DNA of 64,000 nucleotides from Craspedostauros australis (GCA_026770025.1 JAMXDE010000038.1:310001-374000), one strand, 5' to 3'. Positions 1-10,589 are shown, numbered from the stretch's first letter. The notes: generated by a model from the letters alone, not told the origin. A program made the numbers and translations.

Positions 1-654
1 AGCCCATCCTCTTCTGGAAAGGACACACCGAGTCCTCTACCCCGACCTACAAGACCTGAATGTCCGGGACACGCTTTGGGGAGTATTAGCGCACGCTAAA
101 TCTCTAACAATAGCGACACCCGTCGACCAATCAGAAATCTTCACTTTTCTTACCTTTTCCGTTCCGAACGGAAATTTTGGTCGAAAATCCGTTGTGTCAG
201 ATTTGTGTCGCATTTCGCGTCGCAAGAATCGTTTTCCCTCAATCACAGATCCAAAAATGTCGTGGAAATTGATTTCTTGCCAAGATGAGCCAATCTGCCC
301 AATCAGGACAGACTTGGATCTTGGGTGTGACACGTGCGAATCTTGCCCTGACCTTCTCAAGTGAATACGATCAATCGTGTGATCGTACTACTAGCAACAT
401 CGTGAGAAGACGTAATTCACAACACGGGCTATCGCGGTGTTTTGTTCATTGACCTTTTGCACCTCATCTTCACGCAGTAACACGCACATTTGTCGTGTTG
501 TCTCCGTGTTAATTTCGTCTGCAATTGCATGAGATCATGTCATGCCTCTATCATGCTCACAGTTCCAAGAAGACAATCTTGTGAGCTCGACAGCATTCCT
601 ACTACCATACGAATAATACAGTAACCAAACACTCTCCTCACCAACAACAACGAC
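1..654. other. Left flank with no recognisable gene
   Basis: This stretch holds no LTR and no gag capsid sequence, although it lies immediately 5' of a copia polyprotein. The longest reading frame (37-360, minus, 107 codons) matches nothing I recognise. A perfect 8-bp inverted repeat with a one-base spacer (TTCCGTTC/GAACGGAA) lies near 155-171. The missing 5' LTR and gag N-terminus mean that the element to the right was truncated or rearranged at about 700-725. Confidence 0.5.
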
Positions 655-3600
655 TTGATCACTCTACGTTCTCGGTGCGGTATCTTCAAACCCATCTACG
701 ATTACGTTCTAACAGCCACGATCGGCGGGTTCAAGGGCAACTGTCGCAACTGTGGCATCTACGGACACAAGAAGACGGACTGTCGCTCTCCTACAAAGAG
801 CGGCAACGGCAAGCAAGGCGGTGGCGCCAAGAAGAACGGCAACCGCGGCAACGGCAACCGCAACAACGGCAACTTCAGCGCCGGAGGCTTCAACGGCAAG
901 TGCAAGTTTTGTGGCAAGACAGGTCACAAAATCTTGCAATGCTTCAAGTTGAAAGCAGCGATGAAGGACGCAGACTCAGCCAATGTGGCTACTGACGGGA
1001 TGGACGGCATGGACGACGTCGCGCTGGTCACCATCGATGATGTGATGTTGTGTCACGAAATCGCAGAGGATGGAGAAATCGCGCGCAACATCAAAAATGT
1101 GAGCGAAGCCAAAACTCTCACCGACCACGAAATTGTGACAACACGCACCCACGACACGGAGAGCAACATCGAAAACCTCATGGAGGACATGGCTCTCATG
1201 GTCGTCGATGGAGACCTGGCCACAGGGTTCTACAACGGGACCAACAACAACAACGACGATGGATCGATCGAAGTGGTTGGTATTCGCAGCCCGAACGACT
1301 ACGGTTATTACGGACCACAAGTCAACGCGGATCGCATGATGAGCGACAACTTGTTCTCGTCTGATGAGAGCGAAGCTGACGAAACCGAAAGCAACGAGAT
1401 TGCAATGCCCGGCATTGACCTCCGCGCGACAACCTCAGCAAGGCGACCAGAGCCGATCTACAACGTGCGCCCCATCCGCTCCTACTTGGACGGATTGATC
1501 GAGACCGTGTCTCGACGCGACAGAGACAACGCGTGGTGCCCACTGTGCCTGACCAAAGGGCCTTTGTTCTCGTGGTGTGTTGACTGCCCGTTCTGCCCAT
1601 TCTTGATCCTCATCCCAGGAGGACCGAAGGGAGACGTGCCTGTGACACCAGCCGAGAAGCTCCAACGGCGCCAAATCCTTGGAAGCGACAGCCCTCCTTA
1701 TGCGGTGAGATGCTCGCTGTCCAACGTGATGCCTGCGAACGATGTTCGTTCCGACCTCTCGCTCATCTGCTATGACGCGATGGAGGCATACCAAGGCATC
1801 GACGAGAACCGCATGGAAGTGCGGAGTGTGTACTTCATGCTGATGACCATCGGCGTGATCGGAGCATACGATGTGGCGAGCAAGGCAATCGACATCAACG
1901 ATTTGCTTGAGGAGAATCGTCTCCCGCCACTCCCGAAGAACCTGATCTCGCGTATGAGCGCCATGGCCGCGGATCGCCTGCTCTGGATTCACCATCCATC
2001 GGACAACGGCGTGCGCGACGGGCACATGTTCGACGAGCTGCCTATCTACGGGTACAACCATGCGCATGAACTAGCCATGGTGATCGGCGATATGTACGAC
2101 GCCGGCGAACGCAAGAAGATCATCGCGCCAGATCGCCACGAGGCAAACACCTGGCTTGGCGACTCGGGAGCATCGTGCCATCTCACCAACAGCGACGAGG
2201 GCATGACCAACGTGCGCCTCGCGAGCTTCGCAGTAAAGGTGGGAAGCGGGCGCTACCTCAAAGCAACGAAGGTGGGCGACAAACGCATGAAGGTGATGCA
2301 GAAGGATGGCTCGGAGGTCATCATCATCCTCAAGGGAGTGAAGTTCGTCCCCAAGCTTTGGATCAACCTCCTGAGCATCACGAAGGCACTCGAAAGTGGA
2401 TTCGACATCAGCAACATGGGTGTGGTGATGGCTCTCGAGAAGAACGGATTGCGTATCCGTTTCGACCGCATCATGGCGACTCACAGCGGATTCGTTTCCG
2501 GCGTGAACATGGTGGCGGTCCCAGCCGAACATGAGATGGCAAACATTGGTGTGTCCACCGGCAAGGCGGTCGACATCAATCAAATCCATAAAATGTTAGG
2601 CCACGTTGACACTTACACTATCTCGCGCACTGCTGCGCGATACGGATGGAATGTCACAGGACGAATGAATCCATGTGAGGACTGTGCTATCGGCAAATCT
2701 CGACAAAAATGTTTGTCGAAAATGTCACAGGCAAAGGCGAACAGAGTTGGCGAACGGCTGTTCATGGATACCTCCAGTGTCCAGACGTACAGTTTTGGTC
2801 GCGGAAAATTCTGGCTCCTGATCATTGACGACTACAGCGACTACTGCTGGAGCTACTTCATCAAAGAGAAGAGTGAAGTGGGATCGAAGATGATGTCGCT
2901 CTTGAGATGGCTCAAGGCGAATCAGAACGTGACTGTCAAGAATATCAGATGTGACAACGCAGGAGAGAACTACAGCGCAGAGGCGCAGCTACTCAAGGAA
3001 GGATTCGGCCCGACGTTCGAATACACGGCAGCTTCAACTCCACAGCAGAATGGTCGCGTGGAACGAAAGTTCGCTGTGCTATACGGAAAGGTCAGGGCGA
3101 TGCTCAATCAGACCCACCTACCAAAGCATCTACGAGGAAAGCTATGGGCTGAAGCAGCAAGAACAGCAACGCAACTCGAGAACATCATTGGAACGAAGTC
3201 GAGAGAACCGGCTTGCGTACTATTCAATGGGCAGACACCCACATACGTGGACGGACTGCGTTTGTTCGGCGAAATTGGCATGGTGTTCATCGGAGGCCGA
3301 GTGATCAAGGCGAAGCTGGACGATCGGTCCAAACCTGCTATGTTCGTCGGATACGGACAGTCACATGCGAGCGGTGTATACCGAATGATGAACCTCGCAA
3401 CGGCAAGGATCCTAATCACGCGAGACGTGACATGGATGAACCAGTCGTATGGGCAATTCAAGGGTGTTGAGAATGCCAACAGGTCGGTGATATATGACCT
3501 GGATGACGACGACTATGAGACTGGAGATGCAATCCAGAGAAAGAGAGTGACTTGGGGGCGAAGCTCGAATATCGCGAGGAACGCGAAGATCGGCGTAGCA

Positions 3601-5739
3601 GAGAGGAGCGGAAGAGCCGGACACACAAAAGGAAACACAGATGACACCGCTCACGAGCAAGATGACTTGCTACCTACCCAAGGGGAAGAACCATCGTACA
3701 ATGATGAGGGCGATGAATCCGGAAGGGACAATGACCGTGCGGGGCGGATCGATTCGGCTATTGAGCAATCGACTGCTCGCACTCCCATGAGACCATTGGC
3801 GCGCGTACCGAGAATGGTGAGTGGCCTGGCAGGCTACAACAACTCACCGACTCCCCAAGAGGAGAGGGAACGAGAATCAGAATCAGACTCGGAATCGGAG
3901 GCAGGCGAAGCATCAGCATCAGGAGATGAGGATGGCTATGACACTGCGCAGGAGACGATGATAGTCCCCGCGGCTACTGGAGGACCCAACTTCCACACAG
4001 ATGGGTCGATGTTCAACAGGGACGTCGCCAGCATGATGATCGATACTACCCAAGGGAGGATGAGACTTATCGACTTCATCGCTGCGAGTCAAGATGTTGA
4101 GAACGAACGGAATGGTGAATGGTCCGAACAAGCCAACACGGCTGTGATGTTGGATCCAACGACGTTCGAGGAGTGCTGGGATCATGCTGATCCCGAGAAG
4201 AGAGAGAAGTGGCGCGGGGCTATCAACAAGGAGTTCACCGACATGGCCAGAAGAGAAGTATGGCAGAAGATCAAAAAGAGCGAGATGCCAGACGACCGAC
4301 GATGCGTGAAGACCAAGTGGGTGTTCAAGGAGAAGAGGAACGGCGTGTTCCGCGCCCGACTGGTTGCATGTGGGTACTCCCAGATTGCAGGAGTCGACTT
4401 CTCAGCGCATCATGCACCGGTGATCCACGACGCTACCTACCGAGTGATGCTAACCATGAAGATGCTTCTTCGAATGGACTGCATCATCATCGACTTCGAG
4501 ACAGCGTTCTTGCATGGGGATCTCGAAGAGGAGATCTACATGCAATGCCCGAAAGGCATGAGGCATGAGGCCGATGAATGCTTGTTGCTCAAGAAGACGA
4601 TCTATGGGCTCGTGCAGAGTGCCAGGCAATGGAACAAGAAGCTGGTCGACATCCTGATCGAAATGGGATTCAGACAGAGCAAGGTGGATCCATGCCTCCT
4701 GATTCGGAATCAGGAAGGGAGACTGTTACTGATCGGAACCTACGTCGACGACTGCCTGTGCATCGGGGATGAACAGGAGCTGAAGGACCTCGTGGGGGAC
4801 ATCAAGGCAAAGCGATTCGGTATCAAGGTGGAAGAAGATCTCGAAGACTACCTCAGTTGTAAGATCAACTTCAACCACGACGAGACCAATTGCTGGGTGA
4901 ACCAACCGCACATCATCAACAACATCGTCAGCACTTTCAAGGACGACGTGATGAAGCTGCAACGGTACGGTACACCAGGGACGCCGGGACAAGGCATCCA
5001 GAGAGAGAGTGACTCACCAAAGGTCGACAAGCAGCGACACAGCAACTACCGAAGCGGAGTAGGGATGCTGCTGTACCTGGTGAAACACTCAAGACCCGAC
5101 ATCGCCAATGCAGTGCGAGAGCTGACCAAGGTGTTGGACGGACCAACGGCCGCAGCATACAAAGAGATGCTGAGAGTCATGAAGTTCGTGTCGGACACGA
5201 GGGAGTACGGTCTGAAGATGAGACCGAAACCTTTGGAGAACGATGCATGGAAGATTGTGGTGTACACCAACAGCGAGTTCGCTGGTGACAAGGACAATCG
5301 CATCAGTGTGGGAGGACACCTCGTCCTACTACAGGGAGTGCCTATCATCTGGAGATCGAAGGCACAACGCAGCGTGACGCTGAGCTCAACGGAGGCAGAG
5401 TACGTTGCACTATCGGAAGCAGGCAAGGAGATCCGCTTCCTGACGCAATTGATGAGTGACATCGGGTTGGAGATACACAAGCCGACAGACGTGATGGTTG
5501 ACAACGTGGGAGCAATCTTCATCGCTTCCAACCCATCAACATCGGCCAGAACCAGGCACATCGATATCCGACATCACTTCATCCGAGAGCTGATTGCGAA
5601 CAAAGAGGCTAGAGCCCGGTTCGTACGTTCAGAGGACAACATCGCAGACGGCTTCACCAAGAACACGAAGAAAGAGATCTACGACAGACACAAGGGAGAT
5701 ATCATCCAGCCTCGGTCAGCAGTGGACCGAGAAGAGTGA
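655..5739 (+). CDS. Ty1/copia retrotransposon Gag-Pol polyprotein, 5'-truncated
   Basis: The open frame covers 1694 codons without a stop. In order it shows two CCHC zinc knuckles (C30, C33, H38, C43 and C83, C86, H91, C96), an aspartic protease DSGA motif at D503, a GAG-pre-integrase zinc region, an integrase core with D705, D767 and E803, a copia reverse transcriptase with YVDD at 1363-1366, and an RNase H domain ending in the usual TRHIDIRHHFIRE segment. The domain order protease-integrase-RT-RNase H identifies Ty1/copia. The gag capsid part that should precede the knuckles is absent, and codons before about residue 22 look like unrelated flank, so the listed ATG is not the native start. 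In RNase H the residue usually occupied by the first catalytic Asp (Y-S-D-A-D in relatives) is Asn1539, which may inactivate that domain. The 3' LTR follows 71 bp downstream, after a short purine run. Confidence 0.93.
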   Translation: MITLRSRCGIFKPIYDYVLTATIGGFKGNCRNCGIYGHKKTDCRSPTKSGNGKQGGGAKKNGNRGNGNRNNGNFSAGGFNGKCKFCGKTGHKILQCFKLKAAMKDADSANVATDGMDGMDDVALVTIDDVMLCHEIAEDGEIARNIKNVSEAKTLTDHEIVTTRTHDTESNIENLMEDMALMVVDGDLATGFYNGTNNNNDDGSIEVVGIRSPNDYGYYGPQVNADRMMSDNLFSSDESEADETESNEIAMPGIDLRATTSARRPEPIYNVRPIRSYLDGLIETVSRRDRDNAWCPLCLTKGPLFSWCVDCPFCPFLILIPGGPKGDVPVTPAEKLQRRQILGSDSPPYAVRCSLSNVMPANDVRSDLSLICYDAMEAYQGIDENRMEVRSVYFMLMTIGVIGAYDVASKAIDINDLLEENRLPPLPKNLISRMSAMAADRLLWIHHPSDNGVRDGHMFDELPIYGYNHAHELAMVIGDMYDAGERKKIIAPDRHEANTWLGDSGASCHLTNSDEGMTNVRLASFAVKVGSGRYLKATKVGDKRMKVMQKDGSEVIIILKGVKFVPKLWINLLSITKALESGFDISNMGVVMALEKNGLRIRFDRIMATHSGFVSGVNMVAVPAEHEMANIGVSTGKAVDINQIHKMLGHVDTYTISRTAARYGWNVTGRMNPCEDCAIGKSRQKCLSKMSQAKANRVGERLFMDTSSVQTYSFGRGKFWLLIIDDYSDYCWSYFIKEKSEVGSKMMSLLRWLKANQNVTVKNIRCDNAGENYSAEAQLLKEGFGPTFEYTAASTPQQNGRVERKFAVLYGKVRAMLNQTHLPKHLRGKLWAEAARTATQLENIIGTKSREPACVLFNGQTPTYVDGLRLFGEIGMVFIGGRVIKAKLDDRSKPAMFVGYGQSHASGVYRMMNLATARILITRDVTWMNQSYGQFKGVENANRSVIYDLDDDDYETGDAIQRKRVTWGRSSNIARNAKIGVAERSGRAGHTKGNTDDTAHEQDDLLPTQGEEPSYNDEGDESGRDNDRAGRIDSAIEQSTARTPMRPLARVPRMVSGLAGYNNSPTPQEERERESESDSESEAGEASASGDEDGYDTAQETMIVPAATGGPNFHTDGSMFNRDVASMMIDTTQGRMRLIDFIAASQDVENERNGEWSEQANTAVMLDPTTFEECWDHADPEKREKWRGAINKEFTDMARREVWQKIKKSEMPDDRRCVKTKWVFKEKRNGVFRARLVACGYSQIAGVDFSAHHAPVIHDATYRVMLTMKMLLRMDCIIIDFETAFLHGDLEEEIYMQCPKGMRHEADECLLLKKTIYGLVQSARQWNKKLVDILIEMGFRQSKVDPCLLIRNQEGRLLLIGTYVDDCLCIGDEQELKDLVGDIKAKRFGIKVEEDLEDYLSCKINFNHDETNCWVNQPHIINNIVSTFKDDVMKLQRYGTPGTPGQGIQRESDSPKVDKQRHSNYRSGVGMLLYLVKHSRPDIANAVRELTKVLDGPTAAAYKEMLRVMKFVSDTREYGLKMRPKPLENDAWKIVVYTNSEFAGDKDNRISVGGHLVLLQGVPIIWRSKAQRSVTLSSTEAEYVALSEAGKEIRFLTQLMSDIGLEIHKPTDVMVDNVGAIFIASNPSTSARTRHIDIRHHFIRELIANKEARARFVRSEDNIADGFTKNTKKEIYDRHKGDIIQPRSAVDREE

Positions 5740-5810
5740 GAAGGATGGTGGTGCAAGAGAGTGATGGAGTGTGGAGTCTATGGTATGATGTCGATGCGAC
5801 AATGGAAGGG

Positions 5811-6600
5811 TGTCAGGAATCGAGGGTGCGACTATGTCGTATTATCCTAGATTGCCGCACCTCCCATAATACCAAAAATAGACTGACCGATCTAACAAAG
5901 TCGGACACGCTCCCAAGTCTATTGTGGACCTCCTCCTCTGTGTGTCAAGAGTATGACGGACGACGGACAGACTAATCGTGAGACATGGCTTGAGTGGATT
6001 GACGAACTGGTATGGCGAACGATGGATGTAAAAGGGAGACTGGAACACCGAAGTGTTCCAAGCATGAGGGTTGACCGGTTAACCTGAAACATCTATGCGA
6101 ATGCGCTATCACGGTTGAGTCGCTCGGAACCCAGAACTTGATTACGTGACTGACAGAGAACCAACGAAGGAGAACAAAGCGCGGACTGGAACAGCATCGA
6201 AGGACTGCACTGATCGTGCCAGAACTCCATGTTCTGAGCAAGTGTGAATGTTGGTGGACATGTGAGAAGAATGAATGAACAACACGAAAGAGTGCACTGA
6301 ATGAGTGACGGATGTCTGATGAGAAGAGAGTGAATCGAGCATCGGCATGCATGCGCCTCAGGAGTGTAGACTGATCTCCCAACAGTTGAGCATGATGAAA
6401 TGCACTTGTCATGAGCAATGAAATGGACATGACGGAGAGAGATTGCAATGGTGATCATGAGGGGCAACTACAGGAGGCCATCAGCATCATCATGGGCAAA
6501 CGAGTTGACGATTTGAGAAATGAGTGTGTTGTTCTCACAGTTCTAAGACGGTACAGTTTAATAAGCATTAGACTATATCTATAACCCCGGATTTCCAACA
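5811..6600 (+). repeat. LTR-A, 3' LTR of the copia element at 655-5739
   Basis: This 790-bp repeat starts TGTCAGG and ends CCAACA. The purine run GGAAGGG lies directly before it, as expected for a polypurine tract after pol, and that sets the orientation used here. It aligns along its length with 17981-18788, and in inverse orientation with parts of 6963-7894 and 8850-9543. It contains a perfect 8-bp stem with a CGAA loop (6041-6060). No target duplication is visible: the left side is element body and the right side abuts another fragment. Confidence 0.85.
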
Positions 6601-6962
6601 GACCATGGACAGTTCTTCCAATGCGCGTGTTCCGAGCACCTCCTTGCTTCCAGCAATACATGTAGTGTCTGTACTTGCCTCAGCTGCGGTCTCCACTCTG
6701 CTGGTGGACTCGCGGTGGTGCTCGATTCGATCATCATCATCATCTTGATATTGTCGTTCGTGTGGGGGTTACCATGCCGATCTTGGCATCCATTGGCAAG
6801 GAGCATCATGCTCCAGAGCAGCTTGCTCTCCTCTCTCTTCGCACAGGCGACCATTACTCGTGATGGTCTTGAGTGTAGATGGTGGTCATGTTGATGATGG
6901 TGATGTTGGCTAGTGTTGGTGGGGGTGGAAACGTTGGATTTCAATCATAACGTTTCGAAACG
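6601..6962 (-). repeat. LTR-A-adjacent unique segment, copy 1
   Basis: This 362-bp segment lies between two LTR-A copies of opposite orientation. It is a diverged inverted copy of about 18789-19150, which likewise begins right after the CCAACA end of an LTR-A with the palindrome CGTTTCGAAACG. A minus-strand frame of about 116 codons is open in both copies with no length change. It is His-rich near its start and contains ESSTTASPP and SEHAHWKNCPW. The first in-frame ATG comes only about 30 codons in. It may be the start of the internal region of an LTR-A element. Confidence 0.55.
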
Positions 6963-7894
6963 TGTTGGAAATCCGGGGTACCCCAGTCTCTAGTAGTAGT
7001 CTCTGGTTACCTATTCCTGTTATTGCATTGTTGGAACTGTGAGTACAACATGTTCATCACTTTCAATTCCATTTGCCAAAGCATACATATTCCACAGTAG
7101 CACACAGTCTTGCCCTTGCTCATGCAGTGCTGTCCTCCTGCTTCATCATGTCATGCAGCATGTACTCCATGTACATCTCATCTTGCAGTATTGGTTCATC
7201 TCATCATGCATCTCAGATATTCCATCTCCTGCCCTCTACCAATAGTTTCGTTAGCGTAGACATCGCCGAGTCGTAGGCATCACACAGATCGGTTCATTCG
7301 ATCAGATCGCGGTCTCCCATTCGTCACGGGAACACCTTGGTTGGGAGCTCATTCAGCTCCTCGACCATCTCACATCTCCGATCATTTCACATCTCCGATC
7401 GTCTCCTGTCAACTCCGATTGTTTCTGATTGTTTCTTCGCCGATCACTTCACCGGCTTCCTGGATGTTCCTCATCTCAGGTTCGTTCACAGGTTCGTTCC
7501 TAGGTTCGTTCCCAGGTTCGTTCCCAGTACTCTTATCTCATTGGTTGCGACGTGGGGGCCGTAGTCGCTCGTATCGTGATGTTGGTCACGATTCCAACAT
7601 CCCCGCCCCCTGCGACATACACGTGTGATTGGCATTCCTGCATTGAGGTCACGGACACCATAGTCCGGTTCGCATTCGGCACGTGGCGTTCTCCACCACA
7701 AGTTACGTGCAGCTCACATTTTTCTGTGTCACAATGATCAAACGTGGGAGTTGCGGTAATGTATCATTTCATGACATTCGACTCCTGACTCTTGGGTTAT
7801 TGGGAGGTGCGGTAGTGTAGCATTCCACGATGCTCAACTCCGCACTCTTGGGAGGTGCGGCAATTCGGTGTTTCACAACACCCGATTCCTGACA
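6963..7894 (-). repeat. LTR-A copy, inverse orientation
   Basis: Read on the plus strand it starts TGTTGGAAATCCGGGG and ends GATTCCTGACA, the reverse of the copy at 5811-6600. It is longer (932 bp), partly because the last 150 bp hold three tandem modules: a GGGAGGTGCGG-type block followed by a different short hairpin. It also has three tandem copies of a GGTTCGTTCC-like decamer near 7483-7527. The flanking bases (gaaacg and gggctg) do not form a target duplication. Confidence 0.75.
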
Positions 7895-8518
7895 GGGCTG
7901 GACAAGGTGGCTCGCGCGTATGTTCGCCACCATCAGATCGCCTACGCAATTTGTGCTGCGGAAGGACGTGACGAATTTGTGACGGAGCGCAAGGGACTGA
8001 GCATGAACGTGCGGAAACAAACGTTCACTGAAACTGACAAGCACGGCAACAAGATCGGCGTTACTGTGTCTCACACGGACTTCGCGTTGGAGGAGGACGA
8101 GGCAACCAACATGACCACCAAGAAGCCAACCGCAACAGGCAACAAAGGCAAATCAGCTGGCTTCAAGTACGCCAAGCCCAACATCAAAGGTATGTACGAT
8201 GATGCGCTCAAGGTGATGGCTGTCAGTCGACTGCAGTGCCTGAAAACGAACCTGCGAACAACCAGCAGCCTCATTCCGTTGCTGGAGAAGCAAATCGTTG
8301 TGACCACCAAAGCCAATGAGGAGGCTGAACAACAGAAGAAAGGCAAGAAGAAGAAGACGCCCAGCAAGAGCAAAGCCGAGATCATTGAGCCTCACAACAA
8401 CAACAACAGCAAGACCGAGGCAGCACCCACCATGAACACATTCGAAGTGGCCATGTTCGTTGGCAAGACCAAGCATAACAGCAAAGCAGAGCAGGACACC
8501 AACACAGCAGAGATGTAG
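7895..8518 (+). CDS. Hypothetical lysine-rich reading frame between LTRs
   Basis: The frame is open from inside the preceding LTR (7868) to a TAG at 8516-8518, giving about 208 codons after the LTR. It is hydrophilic, with a Lys-rich stretch (QQKKGKKKKTPSKSK) near residue 160-170 and no membrane segment. I do not recognise a family. Codon use looks gene-like (many AAG, AAC, GCC), but there is no clear start of its own. It could be a gag remnant of the flanking element family or a host gene fragment caught between insertions. The two flanking LTRs do not belong to it as a pair, because the right one has its own target duplication. Confidence 0.3.
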   Translation, partial: GLDKVARAYVRHHQIAYAICAAEGRDEFVTERKGLSMNVRKQTFTETDKHGNKIGVTVSHTDFALEEDEATNMTTKKPTATGNKGKSAGFKYAKPNIKGMYDDALKVMAVSRLQCLKTNLRTTSSLIPLLEKQIVVTTKANEEAEQQKKGKKKKTPSKSKAEIIEPHNNNNSKTEAAPTMNTFEVAMFVGKTKHNSKAEQDTNTAEM

Positions 8519-8689
8519 CTGCAAATCGAAGTAGTAGTATTGTATGTCATAGGTGCACCTGTGATTGGAGTGTTTGTGTGCGCATCGTCTGCTTGATGGC
8601 ATGGAGGATTGTGGTGTGATGTGTAGTGTTTGAGTTTTTTTTGTGACGTGGACCGATATTTTTGTGTCGTGGTTGGTGCACGTCGCCAC

Positions 8690-8805
8690 ACGATCGGTGT
8701 GTTGTGTCGCGGAGCCGTCACGTTGTGTTGTGGCACGGTCCGCGTGTGTTGCGGCGCGATTGGTGTGTGCTGCGCAGCCATCACGTTGTGTCGCGAAGCA
8801 AGGGC
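8690..8805. repeat. Degenerate 21-bp tandem repeat, G/T/C-rich
   Basis: The plus strand repeats variants of the pattern cacgttgtgtygyggmrc... with a period near 21 bases. Read as protein on the minus strand it gives a seven-residue pattern (A-P-Q-H-T-x-x). The repeat is imperfect, and about five units can be seen. Confidence 0.45.
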
Positions 8806-8849
8806 CACGTGCTGCGAGACGCACTCACATCTTGTGTCGTGAGTGGTTT

Positions 8850-9543
8850 TGTTGGAAATCCGGGGTTATTGTTAGTACTGTAGTCTAATCCGCTGTTAGA
8901 AACTGTACCGTTTTAGAACTGTGAGCACAATCTCACTTTCTCTTTCGATTTCATCTTCATGGCAGGCATCTGTCGCGGTGGCGACACGGGGCGTCCTGTT
9001 GTCTCTTAGGTGCTTCCCCCTTCATTCATCATGCTCTGTTCTTGCTTCCTTGTCTCTGCATCGTCGTAGCTGTCTACGCTTGCATGGTAGGGATCTGCAG
9101 TCTTGAGCACTTGCCTATCTCATGTTTCCGTCGTTGATCTCATGACACCATTGTCTCATGATCGATGTCACCCTTGGCGATGTTCCAAACCTGCGGATGT
9201 TCTTGTCCGCAGGAGGGGCGCGTGCTATCCTCTGAAGAAGGTGCGTCACTTGCCCATGGACGTCGTCATCTGCATGGTTGCCATGGTTGGTGCGGTATCG
9301 GGACCTCCTGATCCGCCATAGGTGTCGTCCTTGCGTTACTGGAGGACAGGCTATCCTCCTCGCGGTAGTACAGGTGTCAATCACGTCCGTATCCTTAGTC
9401 ATAGTCATAATGACATGGTATACAAAGGTGTGACAAATAGTCTCCGAACATGTGACGAATAATATTCAAAGCTGTGACGAACAATGTTGGGAGGTGCGGC
9501 AATTACGGGTATTCCGACAAAGTCGTACCCTCAATTCCTAACA
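8850..9543 (-). repeat. Solo LTR-A with 6-bp target duplication
   Basis: The 694-bp copy starts TGTTGGAAATCCGGGG and ends ATTCCTAACA on the plus strand. The six bases before it (8844-8849) and after it (9544-9549) are both TGGTTT, as expected for a single insertion reduced to one LTR. Removing it rejoins the flanks as a continuous sequence. Its distal end carries a single GGGAGGTGCGG module with the two-part stem GGGTA..CGAC-AAA-GTCG..TACCC (9507-9530). Confidence 0.75.
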
Positions 9544-9744
9544 TGGTTTCGCATGACGTCGAATCCGTCCTGTGACGTAGAAGACGGATCATGGAGGAAC
9601 AACACGAAATAGCTCTAAATGTACAATCGCCGTTGCTCCCAAAAGCAAGCAAACCAGTGGCAACAAGGGGCCAGAAGGGGCCAAAAACTCTACAACTAGC
9701 GTTATCGTTTGGGGTATTTTACATTCTCCGCAGCTAGTACCCAT

Positions 9745-10589
9745 AATTTCTGCACCTCCCAATAATATCTTCATGACTGAACATAATCAACAAAAGTTGA
9801 TCACACTTGGACTACCTTATTGCATGTCCAGTCCTGCACCAACACCAATGTGCCAAGTGTCACTGCCTGTCCACCCCACACATTACCTGCCATGTTGAGC
9901 ACAGCAGCCTGTTCTGGATAAGCACAGAAATGGAAGCGTGATCAATAAATCCAACCATTGGGGGTAGGACACAAACAAGACAAGGACTAAAGACAAAACA
10001 GAGCCCTCTACAGGAGAATCACATGAAATATATAGGGCGCACACCTGTCACCCTTGATAAACATGGACACCTTGGAGACATCCAAGAGAGAAACAATCAG
10101 AAAGAGAAACACGCATCTTGTCACCCAAAAACACAAAGGAAGTCTTGACGAATGATGGCGAAACCACAGGTGACATGAATGATCAATCACAAGAACAACT
10201 GAGGAATCAACAATGATGCGAGATTGATATGACACCTGTGAGGAGGTACTTGCATGACTGCAAAATGTGCTGTGCGAATGTAGAGATAAACAAAGCTACT
10301 GAAATGCACAATACAGTGCTATGAGAGAGCAGGTGATGGAATATCTGAGAGGAATGATGAGATGCATCAATACTGCAAGATGAGATGTACATGGAGTACA
10401 TGCTGCATGGCATGATGAAGCAAGAGACAGCACTACACAAGCAAGGGCAAGGCTGTGTGCTACTGTGGATTTTGTATGCTATGGCAAATGGAATTGAAAG
10501 AGATGACGATGCTGTACTCACAGTTCCAACAATGCAACAACAGCAATGGGTAAGGGACTACTACTAGAGACTGGGTTACCCCAGATTTC
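9745..10589 (+). repeat. LTR-A copy interrupted at its 3' end by LTR-B
   Basis: From a diverged GCACCTCCCAATAAT block near 9750 to CCCCAGATTTC at 10589 this aligns with LTR-A in plus orientation; the last 350 bp are clearly similar to 18450-18780 and, inverted, to 6963-7250. The terminal bases expected after GATTTC are replaced by the start of an LTR-B copy. The left boundary is uncertain by some tens of bases. Confidence 0.6.

Noticed and set aside
7744-7894. CRISPR-like array of three repeats
   Set aside because: The units are part of an LTR terminus, the spacers are palindromic, and the genome is eukaryotic.
6963-9543. One LTR retrotransposon with LTRs 6963-7894 and 8850-9543
   Set aside because: The right LTR has its own TGGTTT duplication, so it is a separate insertion; the outer flanks do not match.
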